In this document: in pieces, positions 35,464 to 42,644 of the stretch
How positions within the stretch are numbered: position 1 is the stretch's first letter
Layout of the letters: each line of letters opens with the position of its first letter
DNA from: Bdellovibrionales bacterium RIFOXYC1_FULL_37_79
GTDB lineage: Bacteria; Bdellovibrionota; Bacteriovoracia; Bacteriovoracales; Bacteriovoracaceae
Direction of reading: 5' to 3'
NCBI GenBank assembly: GCA_001770015.1
Contig: MEQB01000040.1
Coordinates: 1-62,925, forward strand
Length of the DNA: 62,925 nucleotides
Program-made: the position numbers and the translations under genes
The notes under the pieces: model-generated
The model's database searches: none
What the model was told of the DNA's origin: nothing
The model's input: only the letters and a program-made list of their open reading frames with translations

Positions 35464-36270
35464 ATGAAAGTATTTTATTGGATAAGATACAATCTTGGTA
35501 AGGTTTTGCTTACCTTGATTATTGGTTGGGCCTTGATTACAGGTCTTAAGTTTTTTTTCCCTGCCAGCAGTTCCTATAAAACCGGTAAAAACCGGCCTTC
35601 ATCCATTGATTTCCGTCCGATCAAGGAGGGAAAACTTAGTAATTATAATCGCCGACCAAGACAACATCTTGAAAAAATCAAACCCAAAAAGAAACCTTTC
35701 AAAACCATGACCTATACCGATTCCACGCGCAATGAAAACCAATTCACCATCAGTGATGAAACCCAAGGCATGCTGGTTGAAATGAGAAAGGAACTCAACG
35801 ATTATGGCATACTCATGGAAGACCTGCTGATGGCGGTAGAAGCATATTACCAGAAAAATAAAAAATCCAAAAAAAGTCCTACCAAGAATCAAATAATGGA
35901 TTTGCTCCCCGATCATATAAGGGAGCTGGTGCCTGAAAACAAGAGAAAATTTAAAATAGCTGAAGAGGACAAAAGTAAAAAAGACAAAAAAGACTCCAAA
36001 ACCAATAATACTGCGGAAAACGGGCCAATCCCCTCTGAGATTATCACCACTGACGGACAAGAAATAAAAATAGACAAGGATGCCACCCTTGAGACAGAAA
36101 CCCCGGAACCGGCAAGCAGAAAAAAAGCCAATAATGCTCTAAACGAAGAAGCCGATGAAAATCACGAAGCAGATACTTTAACCAATAATAAAAAGAATCC
36201 TGACGAGGAAGCCTCCTCCAGGGAACAACCGCCCAGTAGCACCCCTAGTGAAGCACCGGAAGAATACTAA
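35464..36270 (+). CDS. Single-TM protein with highly charged disordered tail
   Basis: This 268-residue protein has a TM helix (about residues 10-29; VLLTLIIGWALITGLKFFF) followed by a Lys-rich stretch (KKKPFK), a short helical part, and about 120 residues of low-complexity Glu/Lys/Asn/Pro sequence. The start at 35464 is chosen over an upstream in-frame TTG (35434). A terminator follows directly. It is of no recognised family and could be an envelope-spanning or scaffold protein. Confidence 0.68.
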   Translation: MKVFYWIRYNLGKVLLTLIIGWALITGLKFFFPASSSYKTGKNRPSSIDFRPIKEGKLSNYNRRPRQHLEKIKPKKKPFKTMTYTDSTRNENQFTISDETQGMLVEMRKELNDYGILMEDLLMAVEAYYQKNKKSKKSPTKNQIMDLLPDHIRELVPENKRKFKIAEEDKSKKDKKDSKTNNTAENGPIPSEIITTDGQEIKIDKDATLETETPEPASRKKANNALNEEADENHEADTLTNNKKNPDEEASSREQPPSSTPSEAPEEY

Positions 36271-36303
36271 AAAAGAAAGGCCCACTTAAAGTGAGCCTTT
36301 TTT
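36271..36303. terminator. Bidirectional rho-independent terminator
   Basis: GGCCCACTT and AAGTGAGCC form a stem (one G-U pair) flanked by an A-run on the left and TTTTTT on the right. It therefore can end both the plus-strand gene before it and the convergent pilin gene. Confidence 0.85.
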
Positions 36304-36331
36304 AGGTTATATACTACAAATCAGTACTTGC

Positions 36332-36889
36332 TTAATAGCCTGGACGAATGTGAATGAGCCGTTTTAAATTATCAATACTCCAAGTATCGCAAGTTCCCAC
36401 CGTTGCAAAATTTCCTACGATAAATCCAGCAGCGCCTGCTCTAAAACCTGTTTCTGAGGCAGTAAGCGTCGGTAACCCCGTACCTGCTAAGGTAGCAATC
36501 GCCGCAGCGTTACCTATTTTTTTACCAGCTGGAAATTGTGCATTCGCCGCCGCATAGTTTGGACAACTAGCTCCATTAGTCACTGCTATCGCTGCACCAG
36601 TGGCATCAGATCCGGAAGTATAACCAGTCATATAATATCGCTGAGCCGCTTCGTCGGTTGGATTATACCCCATACTGGTCAGACAGGTAGCATAGACATC
36701 GTAGTCCGATGCAAAAGCTTGCTCGGCTGTATAAATCGCAGACAAGTGCAGCTTGGCTTCCGACGTCTTTGACTTAGCCTGATACTTTTTAAAGTTTGGG
36801 ATAGCAACTGCAGACAAAATACCGATAATAGCGACAACCACCATGAGTTCTACCAGGGTAAAACCCTCTCTTAATCTTAGAATCTTCAT
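36332..36889 (-). CDS. Type IV major pilin, PilA-like
   Basis: This 185-residue protein has a prepilin leader cut between Gly9 and Phe10 (LREG/FTLVEL) with the conserved Glu5 of mature pilin, followed by the hydrophobic alpha1 helix (MVVVAIIGILSAVAIPNF). The C-terminal part is Ala/Gly/Thr-rich with three cysteines, giving a D-loop-like disulfide. Type IV pili are needed for prey entry in Bdellovibrio, which makes this a likely predation-related surface protein. No other pil gene is nearby. A possible sigma-54 promoter lies 100 nt upstream. Confidence 0.92.
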   Translation of the reverse strand: MKILRLREGFTLVELMVVVAIIGILSAVAIPNFKKYQAKSKTSEAKLHLSAIYTAEQAFASDYDVYATCLTSMGYNPTDEAAQRYYMTGYTSGSDATGAAIAVTNGASCPNYAAANAQFPAGKKIGNAAAIATLAGTGLPTLTASETGFRAGAAGFIVGNFATVGTCDTWSIDNLKRLIHIRPGY

Positions 36890-36991
36890 AAAACCTCCGT
36901 TTAAAAGTAATTAAAGTTAATTACTCGTTATTGTTGAAAGTAAATCCATTGAGAGGATAAAATTCCAACCGGGATCAAAGTCATCTTGATT

Positions 36992-37009
36992 TGCAAACCC
37001 ACTTCCCAG
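36992..37009 (-). promoter_or_regulatory. Possible sigma-54 promoter of the pilin gene
   Basis: On the minus strand GG (-24) and GC (-12) are spaced by 10 nt within TGGGAAGTGGGTTTGCA; TTTGC matches the -12 element well, while the -24 element lacks the usual CAC. Sigma-54 control of pilA via PilR is known in several bacteria. The match is partial. Confidence 0.3.
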
Positions 37010-37273
37010 GTCAAAAGCTGACATGAAAAAAATTCGTAAATCAAAATGCCGATTACAAATATAATACTCTCTATTTCATTCTAACTTAAAAAATAATGAA
37101 ACCAAAATAATAAATAAAGTATTATTCATCTGTTAAACCCGCATCATCGAAAGATCCTGCACTCCCTATCAAAAACATAACTTTTTGATAGTACAATGAC
37201 TGCCTCAATCTATTGGCACTTTGGTCTGGTCGGCGCTTGCAATGTTATTGATTTTTCGATTCCATCATAGAGT
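37010..37273. other. Gene-free stretch upstream of pilin
   Basis: Part of a 643-nt gap between 36890 and 37532. No protein gene is supported. A small RNA ending at the hairpin at 37278-37310 is possible because no coding gene otherwise needs that terminator. Confidence 0.3.
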
Positions 37274-37310
37274 AAAAAAGGGGGCCTTCTGCAAAGACCC
37301 CCTTCTTTTT
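37274..37310. terminator. Strong orphan terminator hairpin
   Basis: AAGGGGG and CCCCCTT pair around a 13-nt loop, preceded by A-run (37274-37279) and followed by CTTTTT. It can act on both strands. No protein gene ends within 380 nt on the left (plus direction). On the minus strand no gene ends to its right, which suggests an unannotated RNA. Confidence 0.7.
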
Positions 37311-37532
37311 CGGCTTCCTGCCTCTTTGGTAAGATAAACATCCTGTTCATCCACACTTTCATTATAACCAATATTTCAATTTGAAACATTAAAAATTTTC
37401 ATGGAAATTATTGCCGAAACATTTAATCAAGTTTTACTCTCCCGAGACGTATTCTTGCCCTCAATTGACTGCCATCAAACGATCAGGCTAATATATTGAA
37501 ATAAGAGTCACTATGATAGTAAGGAAAAGCCC

Positions 37533-37895
37533 ATGGCCAAGAGTCTGACCAAAACGATCGGAGCTATACTGAGAAAAGTATGGGTAAAAGAAAAATTTAC
37601 CCATCAAACATTTACTTACTTTATCCCCGCCCCTCCCGAGAGAAAAACTGGATACCGGGAAAAGCAATTTGATAAAATAGTTTTTGAACTGCTCAATAAC
37701 AAAGGTTATGAAATCATCTCCATCCATACGCAAAACTGCCACCAACAAAGCGGGATGTGGGTCATTTTAGAACTCCAAACGTTGAACTCCAATGCCCAAG
37801 CTGATTTAGACTTCCCGTCCGCACCAATCTCTAAAGAGCAAACCGCCAAACCAAAGGTGACAACCGAGATCGAGGGGTTTTATTATCTTGATTGA
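37533..37895 (+). CDS. Small cytoplasmic protein of unknown function
   Basis: This 120-residue protein is basic at the N-terminus. The segment FDKIVFELLNNKGYEIISIHTQNC...GMWVILELQT has an alpha/beta pattern like small DUF4177-type domains, but the match is not certain. No signal peptide. It overlaps the next gene by 8 nt, so they are co-translated. Confidence 0.62.
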   Translation: MAKSLTKTIGAILRKVWVKEKFTHQTFTYFIPAPPERKTGYREKQFDKIVFELLNNKGYEIISIHTQNCHQQSGMWVILELQTLNSNAQADLDFPSAPISKEQTAKPKVTTEIEGFYYLD

Positions 37896-39198
37896 ATGCT
37901 GGCCAAAAATATTTCGTTTCCCATTATTTTCAGCATGGTTGATGATGACCGCTTGCAGTCTCATTATCAGGATGGATAACCTGGATAATAATTTCCCTAC
38001 CAGTCATCATGACCCTCAAAAATTAATTCTAGGCCAGGTAAAGTCCAACGACCTGGTGGCCACCACGGACAATGAAATCTATCGGCACTATCAACAGGTG
38101 ACATCCAGACTGGTCAAACCTTTAACCTTGGTTGAAAAGTTTGTGCTTGTGTCCTTGATCCAAATGAATTTAAGACCGGATTTGGCCTCCCCCACCTCTT
38201 CGCTTCATATGGTAACCAACCTCTCCCGACAGAAGGAATATCATGCCTATCTAGGGGAAAATGACCTCTCCTGGCCTTATCTTGCCGGACTGGAAGAGTT
38301 GCTGATCAAACACCGATCCACTTATCGGTTATTACAATTTGCTTCCTGGCTGGATCTTTATTTCAAAGAAGCCAAGTCCGTGGGAAATGAACTGGCCTAT
38401 TTTTTAAAGGAGCAAAAAGATAATCTGGAAAAACATGCTATTTTAAAAAATACTTTTTTAAAGGCCAAACAACCGCTAAGCATCGGCGAAACCCTGCCAC
38501 ATATACCATATGTTAAACTAATTAAGATTTTTCATTCTAAACACCGAAAAGTAAAACATCAAAATACCCTGCTGCCCTATCACCTGCCTTTTCAAAACCC
38601 CGCTTATCAGGGAGTTAATATTCAGTGCAACTATAACTTTGGCCTTTATGACCAAGCTAAATATTATATTCATAAACAGGCCGTACCCAATCTCTCCGTT
38701 GGCATAATGGACAAGTCTGGAAATTATCTCATGGGCACCTCCACCCAAAACTTAACCAACCTCCGTCCAGTTGAAGAGACTTTTTTGATGGCAGGCACCC
38801 CCCACCAGGATAATCTTTCCGTTTGTTTTATAAAAAATGAAACCAACCAAAGTCAATTCTCCATAATCTCCACTGACTCCAGGGACCCCGGCCAGCTTAT
38901 TTACCATCTCATCCAATACGAAATTTTTAATTCAAAAAACTTATTGGAAACCAGCGAATATCTCAATTTCCCCAGGCACCTTTTTTTAATCGATCCGCTG
39001 AGAATGGTGTACGAATCAGAAAAAGGCTCCAACCAGCAACTTAATCGTTTTCTATCCATGAATTTTCCCATCTATCATGCCGACTCCATTGGTAATTTAT
39101 GGTTGTTTGCTTCCTTTGAAAAACTCGGCCAGCACGGAATTGTAACCGACTCCCGCAAACAGTATTTTCTCAACAGTCCCGTTTCCACAACAAAATAA
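37888..39198 (+). CDS. Putative lipoprotein of unknown function
   Basis: This 436-residue protein has a hydrophobic N-terminus with a lipobox-like MTAC (Cys about residue 22), so it may be a lipid-anchored envelope protein. The body is mixed alpha/beta with no recognised motif. It overlaps the small upstream gene by 8 nt. The exonuclease gene follows 63 nt later on the same strand. Export is likely but not certain. Confidence 0.66.
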   Translation: MIECWPKIFRFPLFSAWLMMTACSLIIRMDNLDNNFPTSHHDPQKLILGQVKSNDLVATTDNEIYRHYQQVTSRLVKPLTLVEKFVLVSLIQMNLRPDLASPTSSLHMVTNLSRQKEYHAYLGENDLSWPYLAGLEELLIKHRSTYRLLQFASWLDLYFKEAKSVGNELAYFLKEQKDNLEKHAILKNTFLKAKQPLSIGETLPHIPYVKLIKIFHSKHRKVKHQNTLLPYHLPFQNPAYQGVNIQCNYNFGLYDQAKYYIHKQAVPNLSVGIMDKSGNYLMGTSTQNLTNLRPVEETFLMAGTPHQDNLSVCFIKNETNQSQFSIISTDSRDPGQLIYHLIQYEIFNSKNLLETSEYLNFPRHLFLIDPLRMVYESEKGSNQQLNRFLSMNFPIYHADSIGNLWLFASFEKLGQHGIVTDSRKQYFLNSPVSTTK

Positions 39199-39261
39199 AA
39201 AATGGTCTTTTATGATTTTTAAGCATATAATTTTTTCTCAACATTTTAGAGGAAAACCAAA

Positions 39262-39846
39262 ATGAAATACCTATCCTTGGATATGGAAGCCACTGGTCTT
39301 GGTGCTCATGACTTAATGATCGAATTTGCGATGATCCCCTTTTGCAGCGAATCCCTTTCCTTTGAAAATAAACTAAGCAGACACTTTTTCATCCAATGCC
39401 CAAGCTTTGAAATCTTGAAACCAACCCTTCCTAACTGGGTCATTGAACACAATCAAGAACTGATTAACAAGGCCCATACCAGCGGCATCAGTTTGGAAAA
39501 ATTTAAAAATGAGCTGGAAATCTGGCTTTTATCTGAAGAAGTAAACACTTATTTTTCCACCAATGCCAAAGACAAAATCACGATCTTTGGAAAATCACTA
39601 AACGCCATTGATCTGCCTTTTCTTAACCGGGATCTGGGGTTTGAGTTTATGAGAAAATATTTTAACCATCAAACATTGGATTTATCCAGCGTCGTGATGG
39701 GACTGGTGGATATGAACAAACTTCCTAAAGCCTGTTTATCCGGCAGCGAATTGATGAAACATTTCAACTTTGGCGAGGTTGCCCACACCGCCTTGGAAGA
39801 TGCGATAAACACCGCCAAGCTTTATTTCAAACTACTCTCTTTATGA
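39262..39846 (+). CDS. DEDDh 3'-5' exonuclease (DnaQ/oligoribonuclease-like)
   Basis: This 194-residue protein has ExoI DxE (YLSLDMEATGLG), ExoII with Asp in LNAIDLPFLNRDL, and ExoIII HTALEDAINTA (His and final Asp). All four acidic ligands and the His are present, so it should be an active exonuclease on DNA or short RNA. It is closest in size to oligoribonuclease or the DnaQ epsilon core. It faces the M23 lipoprotein gene with 7 nt between the stops. Confidence 0.85.
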   Translation: MKYLSLDMEATGLGAHDLMIEFAMIPFCSESLSFENKLSRHFFIQCPSFEILKPTLPNWVIEHNQELINKAHTSGISLEKFKNELEIWLLSEEVNTYFSTNAKDKITIFGKSLNAIDLPFLNRDLGFEFMRKYFNHQTLDLSSVVMGLVDMNKLPKACLSGSELMKHFNFGEVAHTALEDAINTAKLYFKLLSL

Positions 39847-39853
39847 AAAAACC

Positions 39854-40504
39854 TTAGGGAGTCTCCACATAACTTAAGGGATTCAAAGCTTTTGAGTTGT
39901 ATCTGATTTCAAAATGCAAATGAGGTCCCGTTGATCTTCCAGTGGAACCCACTTGGGCAATGACCGATCCCTGATGAACCTTATCTCCCTTTTTGACATA
40001 CAGTTTTTTTGCGTGAGCATAAACAGTAAAAAAACCATTCTTATGAGAAATAACGGCGATATTACCATAACCACCAAGTTCCGCACCTGCATAAACCACT
40101 AAACCCCCTTGCGAGGCAAGAATGTGACTGCCCTTTTTTGCTGGTATATCAATTCCATCATGGGGACTACCCCGACGTTTACCAAAGGGACTAGAAACTT
40201 TTTTACCCGCCGGAACCGGCCAGATAAATTCACCTTTTTTAATATGATAAGTTGGACTTTCGGCAAGCCCCCATTGATCATATCCTCCCATCAGACCGGT
40301 GGTGGTTGGAACAAACACCCATTCACCCTTTAAAAATTGCTTACCCGGATTGGCACTTTCAATGATCCATACCGGAACATCATAGGCATCTGATAATTTC
40401 AAAAGATCATTATCCTTGACCAATTTTACATACTGGCCACTTTTAATATGGGAACACCCACAAAGCATCATCACACATAATATTAAAGGCCATAATTTTT
40501 TCAT
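39854..40504 (-). CDS. M23 (LytM/NlpD-like) peptidase lipoprotein
   Basis: This 216-residue protein has a lipobox (LCGC, lipidated Cys17), a LysM-like short region (about 20-65) and a C-terminal LytM domain. The zinc motifs HDGID and GPHLHFEI are both intact, so it can be an active endopeptidase, unlike E. coli NlpD. It probably acts at the outer-membrane/periplasm side on murein cross-links. It is 28 nt downstream of surE; the surE-nlpD neighbourhood is a familiar arrangement. Confidence 0.9.
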   Translation of the reverse strand: MKKLWPLILCVMMLCGCSHIKSGQYVKLVKDNDLLKLSDAYDVPVWIIESANPGKQFLKGEWVFVPTTTGLMGGYDQWGLAESPTYHIKKGEFIWPVPAGKKVSSPFGKRRGSPHDGIDIPAKKGSHILASQGGLVVYAGAELGGYGNIAVISHKNGFFTVYAHAKKLYVKKGDKVHQGSVIAQVGSTGRSTGPHLHFEIRYNSKALNPLSYVETP

Positions 40505-40531
40505 ATCAAATCAAAATACTCAAAAAAAAGT

Positions 40532-41314
40532 TTATAAAAATCTTGCAAATATTTTTGAGCGACATGCAAACTCATCGGGTAAAAAATATGAAAGTTTAAG
40601 ATCTGAGACCGAAATCTGCTTATGCTTGATTGCCATACCATCGCTATCAGGTATTTTTTCCACTATACCCTTTTTACCCCCGATCCAATAATAGGCCCTT
40701 CCCCTGGTATCCTCTCTTTGTTCAATATCCTTGGGATATTCTATAAATCCAGGCACCGTATATTTAATCCCCTCCAATTCCTGGTAGGGCAAGTTAGGTA
40801 CATTGATATTTAAAAGGGCATCTTTTTTTATTTCCAAGACTCCATCATTTTCAATAAATTTTCTTAAAAATACAGAAGCCGTGGAATAAAACACCTCGCT
40901 TTTAGTCTCATCTTGAAAAAACTCATTGTACTTGACCGCCAGGCTAATAGCGATGGAGGGTATTTTTAAAATCATCCCTTCCCGGGCGCCGGCCACCGTA
41001 CCTGAATAATAGATATCTTGCGCCATATTCGCGCCCCGGTTTATACCGGAAATAACCAGGTCAATCCCCACCTCTTTAAACAAATGCTTAACTCCCATCA
41101 CCACACAATCCGCCGGATATCCGCTACAACCATAAATATTTTTATCAATTTTTTTTACTCTGAGATAATCATGCAAGGTTATAGTGTGTCCCGAAGCTGA
41201 CCGCTCCACCAGGGGTGCCACCACAAAAACGTTGGCAATTTTATCAAGCTCATGTTTTAGGTTAGTAATTCCTTCGGCATTAACCCCATCATCATTGGTT
41301 ATCAAAATATTCAT
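40532..41314 (-). CDS. surE: 5'/3'-nucleotidase SurE
   Basis: This 260-residue phosphatase removes phosphate from nucleoside monophosphates and is linked to stationary-phase survival. The N-terminal metal motif ILITNDDGVNAEGI and the GCSGYPADCV, SGINRGANMAQDI and YSGTVAGAREG motifs are complete. Its start overlaps the stop of the next upstream gene by 4 nt (ATGA), so it belongs to the operon running from lptD. Confidence 0.96.
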   Translation of the reverse strand: MNILITNDDGVNAEGITNLKHELDKIANVFVVAPLVERSASGHTITLHDYLRVKKIDKNIYGCSGYPADCVVMGVKHLFKEVGIDLVISGINRGANMAQDIYYSGTVAGAREGMILKIPSIAISLAVKYNEFFQDETKSEVFYSTASVFLRKFIENDGVLEIKKDALLNINVPNLPYQELEGIKYTVPGFIEYPKDIEQREDTRGRAYYWIGGKKGIVEKIPDSDGMAIKHKQISVSDLKLSYFLPDEFACRSKIFARFL

Positions 41315-42009
41315 AACATTCCTTTCATATATTTTTTTAATAATTCATAATCAATATTTCGATAGGACAATTCGACCTTATTATTGAGAGGAAGGGATAT
41401 TACGTTGAATTGCAAATAATGAAACAATGAAGGAAACACATCTTCATCCCAATCCATGGAGAGCATGACCTCCACTTTTCGGTGTGGTTCCAGTTTTTTC
41501 ACCAGTTTTAAAAAACCTCCGGCAAACTCTCCAAATTTTCCGCTTTGCTGAAGATGATGTAAATAGGAATAGGATAAATTAATCGCCCTTAAATATTTAC
41601 TGGATAAAAAATCCTCCAAGTGATGTCTTTCATCCAAATGAAAAAGATAAGGAGTTTCAAACGATTCATAAAAAAGAACATCCAGCCCATCGGAAAATTC
41701 TAAAAAAAGATTGTCCATTTGAGCAGTGGCACTATCGGTTTTAATCGCCGCTTCTTTCACATCATTTAAAATCTTTTTAATGACATATTCCTTCTCATTT
41801 TCAAAATGTAAATAATATCTATTCCAAGGGCGAAAACTGGTTTTAATGATATCCAGCAAAACATACTCTTGGACAAAATTGAAACTTTTAGGTCTTAAAT
41901 CAAAGGAAAAATCATTAATTTTCAACTCTTCTAACATCGTTATGGTTTTTTGATTATAAGTCCCGTCTATCTTGATTCTTGAACTCATTATGGTAAGAAA
42001 CTCCATCAA
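41311..42009 (-). CDS. TrpF-like TIM-barrel protein, function uncertain
   Basis: This 232-residue protein resembles phosphoribosylanthranilate isomerase at its start (RIKIDGTYNQKTITM and FDLRPKSFNFV, compare KICG and FRPxSPR) and at its end, but the catalytic Cys of KICG is replaced by Asp. It is unlikely to be a normal TrpF. It overlaps the glutamine amidotransferase by 4 nt, which points to a paired role. It could have a derived enzymatic or regulatory function. The family call is tentative. Confidence 0.45.
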   Translation of the reverse strand: MMEFLTIMSSRIKIDGTYNQKTITMLEELKINDFSFDLRPKSFNFVQEYVLLDIIKTSFRPWNRYYLHFENEKEYVIKKILNDVKEAAIKTDSATAQMDNLFLEFSDGLDVLFYESFETPYLFHLDERHHLEDFLSSKYLRAINLSYSYLHHLQQSGKFGEFAGGFLKLVKKLEPHRKVEVMLSMDWDEDVFPSLFHYLQFNVISLPLNNKVELSYRNIDYELLKKYMKGML

Positions 42010-42641
42010 TTTTTTAAAGTTGATCCATTATTGCACAATTTATTTATAAGCGGTAAAAAAAATATTTCCGGGAAAGAGGTCCCGATTGATTCGGGATGAA
42101 ACTGATAAGTTAAAAGATTCTTACCAGATGCCCCCATAATCGCGCCGTGATAATATAAATAAGCGAAGTTTTTTACCTGGATATTTCCCTCCACCACCCA
42201 GGAATTATATAACTGGACTTGCACGATTTTCCCACGCATCTGGGGAGGATAGATACTCCAGGCCGGTAACCTTATCGATATGCTTTCACCATGCCTTGGT
42301 CTTTTAGCAAGGACCAGCTTATGTCCCAGATGGTGAAGAATAATCTGATGTCCCAAACAAATCCCCATATTAAAAAGCTGCTGATTATCAAGGCATTTTT
42401 TGACTACCGGATTAATAGCTTCATACTCCGACACCGTTCCAGGACCAGGCCCCCAAATAATGACCTGATTTTCCGTTTGGTCCGCAGTTAAAAAGACTTC
42501 CAGCTTATCCCACGGACAAACTTGAATATCACTACAGATATGATAAATCTCAAACAATCTTTTACATTCCGCCACTATGTTATAAGTAAAACTGTCATAA
42601 AAATCTACCACTAAGATCCGTTTATTATTTTTCGTCATCAC
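42006..42641 (-). CDS. Class I glutamine amidotransferase (TrpG/PabA-like)
   Basis: This 211-residue protein has the amidotransferase triad: nucleophile Cys in GICLGHQIIL, and His/Glu in YQFHPESIG. The opening VVDFYDSFTYNIV and WGPGPGTVSEYE are typical of the glutaminase subunit of anthranilate or aminodeoxychorismate synthase. No TrpE/PabB partner is nearby; the only companion is the TrpF-like gene. It lies 3 nt downstream of lptD. The substrate cannot be fixed from sequence. Confidence 0.85.
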   Translation of the reverse strand: MMTKNNKRILVVDFYDSFTYNIVAECKRLFEIYHICSDIQVCPWDKLEVFLTADQTENQVIIWGPGPGTVSEYEAINPVVKKCLDNQQLFNMGICLGHQIILHHLGHKLVLAKRPRHGESISIRLPAWSIYPPQMRGKIVQVQLYNSWVVEGNIQVKNFAYLYYHGAIMGASGKNLLTYQFHPESIGTSFPEIFFLPLINKLCNNGSTLKN

Positions 42642-42644
42642 CTG

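Noticed and set aside
35599-36060. Minus-strand frame of 153 residues
   Set aside because: It lies wholly inside the charged single-TM protein gene; its Phe-rich content is the complement of Lys/Glu codons.
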